From assembly GCA_002509495.1 (NCBI GenBank), contig DAEV01000126.1:1-19777 (forward strand): a stretch of 19,777 bases of DNA, read 5' to 3'. The position numbers were made by a program, and so were the translations under genes. Source of the DNA: Methanolinea sp. UBA473 (GTDB taxonomy: Archaea; Halobacteriota; Methanomicrobia; Methanomicrobiales; Methanospirillaceae). The notes beneath the pieces were generated by a model. It made no database searches and was not told the origin of the DNA. It saw only the letters and a list, made by a program, of their open reading frames with translations. Of this stretch, positions 1 to 7,199 are shown one piece after another (position 1 is the first letter of the stretch; each line of letters opens with the position of its first letter).

Positions 1-19
1 TTGCGTGCACGATATCCAT
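1..19 (-). CDS. 5' end of a minus-strand gene cut by the window edge
   Basis: Reading the minus strand, an ATG at 19-17 opens a frame of six codons (MDIVHA) that runs off the left edge. It is preceded by AAAGGAGATCACC, a good match to the archaeal Shine-Dalgarno sequence, with GGAG about 10 nt before the ATG. The gene would follow the alkylsulfatase gene in the same direction after an 85-nt gap, so the two may be co-transcribed. The product cannot be identified from six residues; the start call rests only on the ribosome-binding site. Confidence 0.4.
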
Positions 20-104
20 CTGGGGTGATCTCCTTTTGGTTTGTCACCAGTGAGATCATCCCATCAGGGATTATCTTAGCCGATCTTTGGACAGGATCAA
101 AAAA

Positions 105-2471
105 TTACGGGATCATGATATTGAACCCTGGATCGAACACGTCGAGCATCCCGACAAACCGGTTCCAGGTGGCAGAATCCCCGGTCGTCTCTACGCTTGA
201 TAAAGAAACGGAGGGATCGAGTGCCAGCTGTTCGAGGGTCTTCCGGGGCATCCGGACGGACACGTCCGCTGCCGGCGATGACTCGCCCTCCCAGTAGTAG
301 AGCACGCTGTTCTTCACCTGGATGAGCGCCGTATCCCCGGTATCGGTGAGCTCGAGGTTCATCCTGAAGTTTTGGCCGGCGGCTTTCCCGCTGTTGACCC
401 GGACCGACAGGAAGTCGAGGAGCTGGGGGACCGTCATCGCGGACATGATATCCTGGGAGATTGTCGTCCTCCCCCTGACCGGGTCGCGGCTCCTCAGTTC
501 CTTTGCGGCTGTCAGGTAGGCATTCCGGGCGGTTCCGGACTCCGCCTGGTATCCCAGCTGCTCGAGTGCGTCCGCTTCCAGCTCTCTCGCCTCCCAGTTG
601 GCGGGATCGGCAAAGACGAGGTACTGGGCGATGGATGCGACCAGCTGGTAGTTTCCTGCATCGTAATCCGCACGGAGACGGGGCAGGACGGCACCGGCTC
701 CGCCCATGTAACGGGTGACCTGCGTGGCGAACTCTTCCGGGGGGAGCCGGTTGAGGTTCACCGGGTTTGCATCGTAGAACCCGAGGTATTTCTGATACGT
801 GGCCTTTACTCCCATGTAGAGCTGGCCGTAAAAACCATGGGTATACCAGTACTGTTCAAGGGAGTCGGGAAGCTCGATCATGTTCGAGATCTCGTCCATG
901 GTGTAGCCCTTGTTGATGAGGTTCAGCGTCTGGTCGTTGATGTACTTGTACATATCCCTCTGGTTCTCGAGGAGTTCTACGACCTTGTCGTTTCCGAACC
1001 GCGGCCAGTTGTGGGCCGAGAATACCACCTCTGCCTCGTCGCCGTAGAGCCGCCGCGCTTCATCCAGGTTCTCCGACCATGCGAGCGGGTCCCGCACCTG
1101 TGCGCCCCGAAGCGTCAGCACGTTGTGGAGCGTTCCCACGCAGTTCTCCGCCATGAAGAGGGCACGTTCCTCGGGGAACCAGATATTCAGCTCGACGGGA
1201 GCTTCGGTGTCCACGGCGAACTGGAACACCATCCGCACCCCGTCGATGGTGACTTCCTGCCCGGTATACGAGATATCCGTCGTGGGGGCGATCAGCGAGG
1301 TGGAACCGGACGAGGGATACTTGCCGATGCCGACATCGACCTGCCCTTTCTCATCCTTCGGGAGAAGCTGTCCATACTGGTATACCGCCCGCCTCTGCAT
1401 CGCATTCCCTGCGTACACGTTCTCGGCGAGCGCATGGTCCATGAAATGGACGGGTGCGATGATCTCGACGTCGCCCGCCGCGACCGCCTCCGCCGTGGTG
1501 ACACCTTTTACTCCCTGGTAGTGGTCCACGTGGGGGTGGGAATAGATCACTGCCCTGACAGGGTAATCCCCGAGCGTCCTGTTCACCAGCGCCAATGCCG
1601 CCCGTGCAGGCTCGACCGACGTCATGGGATCGATGATGATCCAGCCTGTGTCGCCCTTTACGAAGGTGATCACCGAGAGGTCGTACCCCCGGATCTGGTA
1701 GATGCGATCGGTGACCGCGAAGAGGCCGTGGATGTTGTTTAACCGGGCCTGCCGGTAGAGGAGCGGGTGGATGGTGTCCGACCCGGTGCCGTTGTTGAGG
1801 AAACGATAGGCTTCCATGTTCCAGGCAGAGAAGTTCGGGAGGGGGGAGGGGATGATCAGGGGTTCGTCCGATGCGAGAAATCCACGGTTCGCAAAGTCGA
1901 AATCTTCCTCGCCATTCGCCCATGCAGGCGTGTTATTCGCTTCCCGGTTGGCGGCAATGGTATAGGAAGTGGCATCGTTCCTCCCGTCGGGGGTCGGCTG
2001 GACCGTGGGCGGGACGGTCGGCGAGGGGGTCACAGGAACGTACACGGGCTTTTTTCTCACCCATATCACCGATTGGGAGGATGAATTGCCCGTGCTGTAA
2101 GAGACCGTCAGCCTGACCACAAATTTCCCCGGGGATGAATAGATATGCTCCGGGTTCTGATCAGAGGAGGAATTCCCGTCCCCGAATTCCCACTGCCATG
2201 CAAGGGGAATCCCCGTTGAGAGGTCAGTGAACCGGACCGCAAGAGGCGCATATCCCGTCAGGGGCGTTGCGGAAAACTGTGCACGGAGCAGCAGGCCTGA
2301 GGATTCGACCATACCGGGGTAGACCTCGTCCCCTTCACTACTGTTCAGGGAGAGATCTCCCCCCGATCCATTCCCTGTATAGCCAGGGGCGGGTCCTCCA
2401 TCGGGTATTGCACTCACAGAAGCAATAAGAATGAGGAGGAAAAGCCCTGCAACAATGAAAAATGGTTTCAT
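105..2471 (-). CDS. Exported PKD-domain alkylsulfatase-like metallo-hydrolase
   Basis: The 788-residue protein starts with a hydrophobic signal peptide (about residues 1-21). A PKD domain follows (about 64-140, with the typical WEFGDG), then a Pro/Thr-rich linker (about 142-162) and a metallo-beta-lactamase domain with the zinc motif H312-P-H314-V-D316-H317. Further family landmarks are MAEN with E442, the segment LHNVLTLRGAQVRDPLAW and SAHNWP with H487; all match the SdsA1/YjcS linear alkylsulfatase family. The middle part (about 500-670) fits the dimerisation region, and about 675-788 fits the SCP2-like C-terminal domain. By family, it would cleave sulfate esters of primary alkyl chains using two zinc ions. 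The signal peptide and PKD domain place it outside the membrane, perhaps in the cell envelope. Its start follows a TATA-like box at 2509-2520. The family call is firm; the true substrate in this archaeon is unknown. Confidence 0.9.
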   Translation of the reverse strand: MKPFFIVAGLFLLILIASVSAIPDGGPAPGYTGNGSGGDLSLNSSEGDEVYPGMVESSGLLLRAQFSATPLTGYAPLAVRFTDLSTGIPLAWQWEFGDGNSSSDQNPEHIYSSPGKFVVRLTVSYSTGNSSSQSVIWVRKKPVYVPVTPSPTVPPTVQPTPDGRNDATSYTIAANREANNTPAWANGEEDFDFANRGFLASDEPLIIPSPLPNFSAWNMEAYRFLNNGTGSDTIHPLLYRQARLNNIHGLFAVTDRIYQIRGYDLSVITFVKGDTGWIIIDPMTSVEPARAALALVNRTLGDYPVRAVIYSHPHVDHYQGVKGVTTAEAVAAGDVEIIAPVHFMDHALAENVYAGNAMQRRAVYQYGQLLPKDEKGQVDVGIGKYPSSGSTSLIAPTTDISYTGQEVTIDGVRMVFQFAVDTEAPVELNIWFPEERALFMAENCVGTLHNVLTLRGAQVRDPLAWSENLDEARRLYGDEAEVVFSAHNWPRFGNDKVVELLENQRDMYKYINDQTLNLINKGYTMDEISNMIELPDSLEQYWYTHGFYGQLYMGVKATYQKYLGFYDANPVNLNRLPPEEFATQVTRYMGGAGAVLPRLRADYDAGNYQLVASIAQYLVFADPANWEARELEADALEQLGYQAESGTARNAYLTAAKELRSRDPVRGRTTISQDIMSAMTVPQLLDFLSVRVNSGKAAGQNFRMNLELTDTGDTALIQVKNSVLYYWEGESSPAADVSVRMPRKTLEQLALDPSVSLSSVETTGDSATWNRFVGMLDVFDPGFNIMIP

Positions 2472-2508
2472 TCCAATCCATCCGATGAGAAAATTGAGAG
2501 GTTGTCAT

Positions 2509-2520
2509 GTGATATAATCA
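2509..2520 (-). promoter_or_regulatory. TATA-like box of the alkylsulfatase gene
   Basis: On the minus strand the sequence TGATTATATCAC lies about 43 nt before the ATG at 2471. An archaeal transcription start about 25 nt downstream would leave a leader of roughly 15-20 nt. This is called from spacing and AT-rich composition only. Confidence 0.45.
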
Positions 2521-2688
2521 CTCTCATCCTCGTGTCCGACCCAAACCGGTGGAATACACTCCCCCCTGCTTGCCCATGTCTGATGCCACCAATTGCATTC
2601 TATCTCCTGTCAGGTACCATGCCCTGTTCCTGCCTCCCTCTCCGCCGTTCTTTTAGTGCGGGAGGCAACAGGCCCATGGGGACCAATA

Positions 2689-2697
2689 CTTATTAAG
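2689..2697 (+). promoter_or_regulatory. TATA-like box of the delta-60 repeat gene
   Basis: CTTATTAAG stands out of GC-rich surroundings about 38 nt before the ATG at 2731. A start of transcription about 25 nt downstream would give a short leader that still contains the ribosome-binding site AAAGGAG. The remaining part of the 2472-2730 gap shows no further gene. Confidence 0.5.
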
Positions 2698-2730
2698 CCA
2701 GTTTGCCAGATTGCTCTGAAAGGAGAAGGC

Positions 2731-4038
2731 ATGCGTATCCCTAAGTTCCTGCCCGTTGCGGTGATCCTCGTCCTGATCGGAGTGCTGGCACTCCTTTCCC
2801 TTCCGCCTCCGGCCATGGTCCCGTCACCGGGGTCGCTGGACCGCTCGTTCAATGCCCCGCATGGATACGTTATGTCGACCCATGCGGAGGGCGAGAAGGA
2901 CCGGGGTGTCGAGATCGCGGTCGAAAGGGATGGATCGCTCATTGTCCTCGGGTACTGCAACAACACCGTGAACGAGGACCTGATGGTCGCCCGGTATACG
3001 AAGGACGGCGCCCTCGATCCCGGGTTTGGCGACGGCGGCTTTTCCTACTACGACGGCGGGGATAACGACCGGGGGCTCGGGCTTGCGCTCCAGGACGACG
3101 GAAAGATCCTTGCCACCGGCTTTACCCGGAACGGCACCCACAGGGACGTGCTCCTGATCCGGTACGATCTGAACGGGACCCTTGATGCCACGTTTGGAAA
3201 GAGTGGAGTGGTCACGTTCAGCTCGCCGGGCTCCATGACCGATATCGGCTTTGGTATCGCCTGCGAGCCGGACGGCGGCATCTTCGTTGTTGGAGAGACC
3301 TCGAATGCCACCCATCAGGACGCCCTGGTCATCCACTATACTCCCGGCGGGGTCTACGATTCCCGGTTTGCCGGGACCGGGTTGTTCACGTACGGGGGGT
3401 CGGGCATGGATCGGTTGTTTGCCTGTGCGATCCAGCCTGACGGAACGGTACTCGCCACCGGGAGCCGCGTGGTCGGTGAGAGGGACGATCTCCTCCTCCT
3501 CCGCCTGAACCACGACGGAACTCTGGACAGGACGTTTGGGATTGAAGGGGCGGTTCTCTACAGCGGGGAGGGGGACAACTTCGATTACGGAAACTGGGTG
3601 GTCCTCCAGCCCGACGGAAGGATCCTCGTGAGCGGGGCGGCATCGGTCGGGGATGCATTCGACCTCCTCCTGCTCCGTTACAGGACGGACGGCAGGCCCG
3701 ATCCCACCTTCGGCACCGGGGGAGTGGTCCATCTCGGCGACGCCGGAGGGAGGGACGAGTACGGCTACGCCCATGCGGTCCAGGCCGACGGGAAGATCGT
3801 GGTCGCGGGATACGCGGAGAACGAAACCTCTGACGACGTGCTCGTCGTCCGGTTCCTTCCCGATGGGACCCCCGATGCGGCCTTTGGGGTGGGGGGTCAG
3901 ATCCTCTGGAACGGCCCCGGGAACCACACGGACTACGGGCAGGGGATTGCACTCCAGGCCGACGGGAAGATCGTAGTCACTGGTTTTTCCCACCACGAGG
4001 CGAGCGAAGACCTGCTGGTGATGCGTCTCGTGCCGTAG
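2731..4038 (+). CDS. Exported delta-60 repeat protein (beta-propeller-like)
   Basis: The start at 2731 is chosen because it follows AAAGGAGAAGGC and gives a proper N-terminal hydrophobic segment (about residues 7-24); a longer frame from 2593 lacks both signals. The 435-residue product consists of repeats of about 55 residues, each opened by a motif such as GALDPGFG, GTLDATFG, GTLDRTFG, GRPDPTFG or GTPDAAFG. Seven such openings are visible, the first at residue 34. Between them lie segments of the type QxDGKIxxxG and DxLLLRY. This is the 'uncharacterised delta-60 repeat' pattern (TIGR02608), expected to form beta blades. Several Asn-x-Ser/Thr sites fit an exported, possibly glycosylated protein. 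It is probably a membrane-anchored or secreted surface protein; the ligand is unknown. The stop lies 3 nt before a decayed ferredoxin fragment on the other strand. Confidence 0.85.
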   Translation: MRIPKFLPVAVILVLIGVLALLSLPPPAMVPSPGSLDRSFNAPHGYVMSTHAEGEKDRGVEIAVERDGSLIVLGYCNNTVNEDLMVARYTKDGALDPGFGDGGFSYYDGGDNDRGLGLALQDDGKILATGFTRNGTHRDVLLIRYDLNGTLDATFGKSGVVTFSSPGSMTDIGFGIACEPDGGIFVVGETSNATHQDALVIHYTPGGVYDSRFAGTGLFTYGGSGMDRLFACAIQPDGTVLATGSRVVGERDDLLLLRLNHDGTLDRTFGIEGAVLYSGEGDNFDYGNWVVLQPDGRILVSGAASVGDAFDLLLLRYRTDGRPDPTFGTGGVVHLGDAGGRDEYGYAHAVQADGKIVVAGYAENETSDDVLVVRFLPDGTPDAAFGVGGQILWNGPGNHTDYGQGIALQADGKIVVTGFSHHEASEDLLVMRLVP

Positions 4039-4040
4039 GG

Positions 4041-4136
4041 GTCGGGCATTTCTTCGAACAGGTGAGGTAGTCCGTGCATCTGCTCGTACCGGCCCGGAGG
4101 ACAGCCCAACTCACAAGGTTTCGGGTCATCCGCCGA
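4041..4136 (-). pseudogene. Decayed fragment of a NapH-type 4Fe-4S protein gene
   Basis: On the minus strand 4136-4041 translates without a stop into about 32 residues. These align with residues 181-213 of the intact NapH-type protein encoded at 6147-6908, sharing RxxRNL near the start and CTDxLTCSxKCPT at the end. The second cluster cysteine is replaced by Tyr (CTDYLTC instead of CTDCLTC) and about two residues are missing in the middle. At DNA level, 4041-4093 matches 6271-6323 at 45 of 53 positions by hand count. There is no start codon, ribosome-binding site or continuation on either side, so this is a relic. It could come from a duplication of the neighbouring gene or from a lost paralogue. 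Confidence 0.8.
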
Positions 4137-4182
4137 AGACTACGAGTACCTGGATAATGCGATTTGTAACCACGACTGTATC

Positions 4183-4190
4183 CTTAATAC
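4183..4190 (+). promoter_or_regulatory. TATA-like box of the APC permease gene
   Basis: CTTAATAC is centred about 26 nt before the ATG at 4213. This spacing predicts transcription starting at or just before the start codon, so the mRNA may be nearly leaderless. The upstream AGGAAAAAGG is only a weak ribosome-binding site, which agrees with that reading. Confidence 0.45.
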
Positions 4191-4212
4191 CAGTCAGGAA
4201 AAAGGGTACCGT

Positions 4213-5478
4213 ATGAGCCCCCGTCCGGTTCTGAAACGCGAGATCGGTCTCTTCGGTGCGACCGCGCTTGGGATTGGGGCAATCATCGGGTCCGGAATTT
4301 TCGTGGTCACCGGCATTGTCGCCGGTATTGCCGGACCCGCAATGGTCGTCTCGATTCTGATCGCCGGGGCGATTGCGATCTTCTCGGCAATGAGCGTCGC
4401 CGAACTTGCCGCGTGCCTCCCGGAAGAGGGCGGGACCTATGCCTATGCCCAGACACTCATCTCCCCGTTTGCAGGGTTCATCGCGGGATGGATGTGGATC
4501 TTCTCCAACATCTTTGTCGGGGCGGCGGTCTCACTTGGCTTTGCCCATTACTTTGCCACGCTCTTCCCGTCCATCCCGGTGAAGGGAATCGCCGTCGCAA
4601 TCTGCCTGATCTTCCTTGCCATCAATTATCTGGGACTGAAAGGGTCTGTCCTCTTCAATAACCTCCTTGTCACGGCAAAGGTCCTGATCCTCCTGTTCTT
4701 CATCGCGTTCGGCATGGGATTTTTCCGTACGGGAAATTTTACGCCCTTTGCCCCGGAAGGATCGGCGGGGGTTCTTTCCGGGGCGGCTCTCATCTTTTTT
4801 GCGTACATCGGTTTTGCCCGGGTCACCATCATGGCCGAGGAAGTAAAGGATCCGGAGAAGACAATCCCCCGTTCCATCTTTCTTGCGCTCGGCATCTCGA
4901 CGGTCTTCTACCTCCTCGTGAGCATCGTCGCAACCGGCCTTGCCGGGGCGCCGGCCCTTGCGGGCTCCGGATCTCCCCTCGCCGATGCAATCGCGATTAC
5001 AGGAAGTTCCTGGGCGGGAATCGCGATCGCACTCGGAGCGATGGTGGCAACGGCGAGCGTACTCCTGACTACCATCCTCGGGATATCCCGCATCGTCTTC
5101 TCCATGGCCCGCAGCCAGGATCTTCCCCTGCTGTTCGGGAGGATCCATCCCAGGTTCTGTACACCCCATTACGCGATCTCGGCCACCGGTGCCTGCATGA
5201 TCGCGGCTCTCCTTCTCGCCGATCTTACGCTGGTCGTTGCGGTCAGCACGTTTGCCATGCTGTTCTACTACTTGCTCGCGAACATCGCCGCATTCCGGTT
5301 GCCCGGTGACCACCGCAGGTATCCCCGGGCAGTGCCGGTCGTCGGTGCACTCAGTTGCATCGGACTTATGGTTTTTTTGAATGCTGAGTCATGGGTGATC
5401 GGGTGTATCGGGCTCCTGATAGGTGGAATGTGGTTCCTTTTCATCAGGAAGAATTCCTTTCCTCAGCACTCACAATAG
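4213..5478 (+). CDS. APC-family amino-acid permease
   Basis: The 421-residue protein is hydrophobic throughout, with about 12 predicted membrane segments. Helix 1 carries IGAIIGSGIF, the Gly-rich substrate-binding bend of the amino acid-polyamine-organocation superfamily. The loop EEVKDPEKTIPRSI (about residues 215-228) is another hallmark of the family. The protein would move an amino acid or related cationic solute across the membrane by proton or solute coupling; the substrate cannot be assigned. It seems to stand alone: both neighbours on the same strand are separated by gaps with their own promoter-like boxes. The length is usual for archaeal APC members. Confidence 0.88.
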   Translation: MSPRPVLKREIGLFGATALGIGAIIGSGIFVVTGIVAGIAGPAMVVSILIAGAIAIFSAMSVAELAACLPEEGGTYAYAQTLISPFAGFIAGWMWIFSNIFVGAAVSLGFAHYFATLFPSIPVKGIAVAICLIFLAINYLGLKGSVLFNNLLVTAKVLILLFFIAFGMGFFRTGNFTPFAPEGSAGVLSGAALIFFAYIGFARVTIMAEEVKDPEKTIPRSIFLALGISTVFYLLVSIVATGLAGAPALAGSGSPLADAIAITGSSWAGIAIALGAMVATASVLLTTILGISRIVFSMARSQDLPLLFGRIHPRFCTPHYAISATGACMIAALLLADLTLVVAVSTFAMLFYYLLANIAAFRLPGDHRRYPRAVPVVGALSCIGLMVFLNAESWVIGCIGLLIGGMWFLFIRKNSFPQHSQ

Positions 5479-5637
5479 GGTCTGCCAAAAAAATTCACGG
5501 ATAGTTTACCCTCAATTCGTGCCCCGATCAAGGTCGGGTCTGCTGCGAGGAGATTTTCTCATCACCCGCGTTCACCGATCCCCCCATATCCAATAAAACG
5601 AAGCAACACATGCAAGGATGAATCGCGGTGAATCTCC

Positions 5638-5667
5638 CCGATCAGGTACTCATGCGATCGTTCTCCA
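5638..5667 (+). repeat. 30-nt repeat, copy 1 (partner at 11140-11169)
   Basis: The first 22 nt are identical to 11140-11161, and the next 8 nt differ at two positions (28 of 30 in all). In the partner copy the repeat spans the start codon of the MscS channel gene. Here the same ATGCGATC is followed by a short frame beginning MRSFS, resembling MRSYS of the channel, and the similarity then ends. It may be a relic of the 5' end of an MscS paralogue or a shared initiation element. Confidence 0.7.
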
Positions 5668-5736
5668 GAACGGGCCAGGAAGCGGGAATGGCGGACCATC
5701 AGGTAAAAATTCGAAGGTTCCTTCCTACTTCCATAG

Positions 5737-5745
5737 TATTAATAT
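5737..5745 (+). promoter_or_regulatory. TATA-like box of the DUF4405 gene
   Basis: TATTAATAT lies about 39 nt before the chosen ATG at 5780, predicting a leader of roughly 10-15 nt. It also argues against starting translation further upstream at 5618. Confidence 0.5.
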
Positions 5746-5779
5746 CCTCTACCCTCCACCAGCATCCTGTGTGATACGG

Positions 5780-6064
5780 ATGAAACTGACAATCAATTCC
5801 GTAGTGGACCTCCTCATGCTGATCGTGCTCATCCCGAACCTCATCTCCGGAATCGTGCTCTATGCGATCCTTCCGGAAAGCGGGAGGTTCTCCGGGTTGG
5901 CGCTCTATCTTGGAATCACCAGGAATGGATGGAAAGATCTCCACAACTACGCGGGATTTGCCCTTGCCGCTCTCATCATCCTGCACCTGGTCCTTCACTG
6001 GAGGTATTTCCGGGCACTTCCTTCCCGCTTCAGAACGGGAGAGAAAAAGGAGTCCGGGGACTGA
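5780..6064 (+). CDS. Small DUF4405-type membrane protein
   Basis: The 94-residue protein has two or three hydrophobic segments (about residues 8-30, possibly 38-45, and 57-75). The second half reads LHNYAGFALAALIILHLVLHW, with histidines H55, H69 and H73 placed like the haem-binding residues of small cytochrome b561-like proteins. This is the pattern of the DUF4405 family. The start at 5780 is preferred because the domain begins there and the TATA-like box lies just upstream; a GTG at 5771 is possible. It is convergent with the NapH-type gene. A role in membrane electron transfer is plausible but haem binding is inference. Confidence 0.75.
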   Translation: MKLTINSVVDLLMLIVLIPNLISGIVLYAILPESGRFSGLALYLGITRNGWKDLHNYAGFALAALIILHLVLHWRYFRALPSRFRTGEKKESGD

Positions 6065-6112
6065 TACACTCCTTTTTCAGCAGGTGCTGGAACAGGCGAC
6101 CAGAGAGTGAAT

Positions 6113-6118
6113 AAAAAA
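6113..6118 (-). terminator. T-run after the NapH-type gene
   Basis: On the minus strand a run of six T residues follows the stop codon at 6147 by about 30 nt. Archaeal RNA polymerase often terminates at such runs. No strong hairpin is seen. Confidence 0.35.
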
Positions 6119-6146
6119 GATTCCCCCTCTCCCCTCTGTCTGCGGG

Positions 6147-6908
6147 TTATTTCCCCCCCACCCCGTACCCAATCACACCCTCCGGGCACACATCCGCACA
6201 CGTGGCGCACAGGATGCAGTCCGGGTTCTCCATATCCCCCTTCCGGACCATTCCGTGCACGTCGAGCCCCGTCGGGCATTTCCTGGAACAGGTGAGGCAG
6301 TCGGTGCACTTGCTCGCATCGGCACTCAACTGGAGGGCGGGCCAGCCGAGGAGGTTCCGGATCTTCCGGCCGGCGACCATGATGCCGGCCATCGGGCAGA
6401 GGATGTGGCAGAAACCCCGTTTTCCGGTGAGGAACGCGGCGAGGAAGATCCCTGCGAAGATGATCGCCACCATCCCGAGGGTCTGGAGGGAGGAGACCGA
6501 GATCCCATTCACCGTGCCGTAGAAGGGATCGATTCCCTGGATCCCGCCGGCGGCGAGAAACGCCCTCGCGATCGCGGCAATCCAGAGCACCGTGATGCCG
6601 TACTTGATCCAGTTGGGCCAGCCCTCCTTCACGTTCTTCTTAATCACCGGCGATCCGAGCTCCTGGCAGGCGCCCATCGGGCAGAGCCACCCGCACCAGA
6701 TCCGCCCGGCGAAGAGGGCGAGGACGAATAGGATGATATAGAGCAGGAAGGAGCCCGTGACGATCCCTTCGGACGCTCCCATCATGATGACGATCGGTGA
6801 GATGTAGAAGATCGTCACCGGGATGAGGACGAACGTGAGGATGAGCAGCCACCGCCGGTACTTCTGGCGGGACGATTCGGATCGTTTCGGCGTATCTGGT
6901 TCTGCCAT
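6147..6908 (-). CDS. NapH-type membrane polyferredoxin (4Fe-4S)
   Basis: The 253-residue protein has about four membrane segments (near residues 21-43, 52-68, 103-120 and 143-162). Two membrane-side motifs, WCGWLCP (C72, C76) and FCHILCP (C167, C171), are typical of the NapH/CcoG-like polyferredoxin group (COG0348). Two ferredoxin clusters follow: C201, C204, C207, C211 and C231, C234, C237, C241. The protein would pass electrons across or along the membrane; its partner is not visible here. The ATG at 6908 is preferred over an upstream ATG at 6968 because the extra 20 residues look unlike the family and GGGAAG lies just before 6908. A decayed fragment of the same kind of gene lies at 4041-4136. 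Confidence 0.88.
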   Translation of the reverse strand: MAEPDTPKRSESSRQKYRRWLLILTFVLIPVTIFYISPIVIMMGASEGIVTGSFLLYIILFVLALFAGRIWCGWLCPMGACQELGSPVIKKNVKEGWPNWIKYGITVLWIAAIARAFLAAGGIQGIDPFYGTVNGISVSSLQTLGMVAIIFAGIFLAAFLTGKRGFCHILCPMAGIMVAGRKIRNLLGWPALQLSADASKCTDCLTCSRKCPTGLDVHGMVRKGDMENPDCILCATCADVCPEGVIGYGVGGK

Positions 6909-7199
6909 ATTGCTTCCCTGGATTCCAGGTTGGATCCGGACTGGCTTAATCCTAGTGGTCGATCTCATGCGATCGATCGTTTTTCAGATCCCCGACCATG
7001 CCCGGCGGATTGGTGGATCTTTCTGCTGCCGCCGATCGCTTGTACATGAAAGGAAGGATCCAGCAGGAATCGAATAAACCGGGCTGCTTATTTATCAGGC
7101 ATCGGGTACCAACCTGTGTACACTGACAGAGGACGAACGAAGGGAAGAGACGACCGGACGCGGGCAGTACTGCATCCCTGCGAAGTCCTGTGATGGCGC
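6909..7199. other. Divergent intergenic region with a promoter for the HprK-like gene
   Basis: About 290 nt between divergent genes. A TATA-like CTTATTTATC is at 7087-7096 on the plus strand. It would start transcription near 7120 and leave a leader of about 80 nt before the ATG at 7200. The leader contains the perfect 8-nt palindrome GTGTACAC (7116-7123) near the predicted start of transcription. No tRNA cloverleaf or other gene was recognised. Confidence 0.4.

Larger units (their letters stand above)
5479..5779. other. Intergenic stretch with a promoter and a repeat copy
   Basis: About 300 nt without a convincing gene. It holds one copy of a 30-nt repeat shared with the start of the MscS gene (5638-5667) and a TATA-like box (5737-5745) for the DUF4405 gene. 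An open frame from 5618 continues into the DUF4405 gene, but it lacks a ribosome-binding site and would span the TATA-like box, so it was not used as the start. Confidence 0.5.

Noticed and set aside
372..1742. Long plus-strand open frame of 456 codons
   Set aside because: It is antisense to the alkylsulfatase gene, whose family motifs are unmistakable; such antisense frames are common in GC-rich DNA.
2824..3996. Minus-strand open frame of 390 codons
   Set aside because: It is antisense to the delta-60 repeat gene, and its apparent repeats are the mirror of that gene's repeats.
5654..5773. Short plus-strand frame beginning MRSFS
   Set aside because: Similarity to the MscS start is limited to the first codons, and it runs across the DUF4405 TATA-like box. 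Treated as a relic or repeat.
7116..7123. GTGTACAC palindrome in the leader of the HprK-like gene
   Set aside because: Eight nt are too few to support an operator without a second copy or a known regulator.
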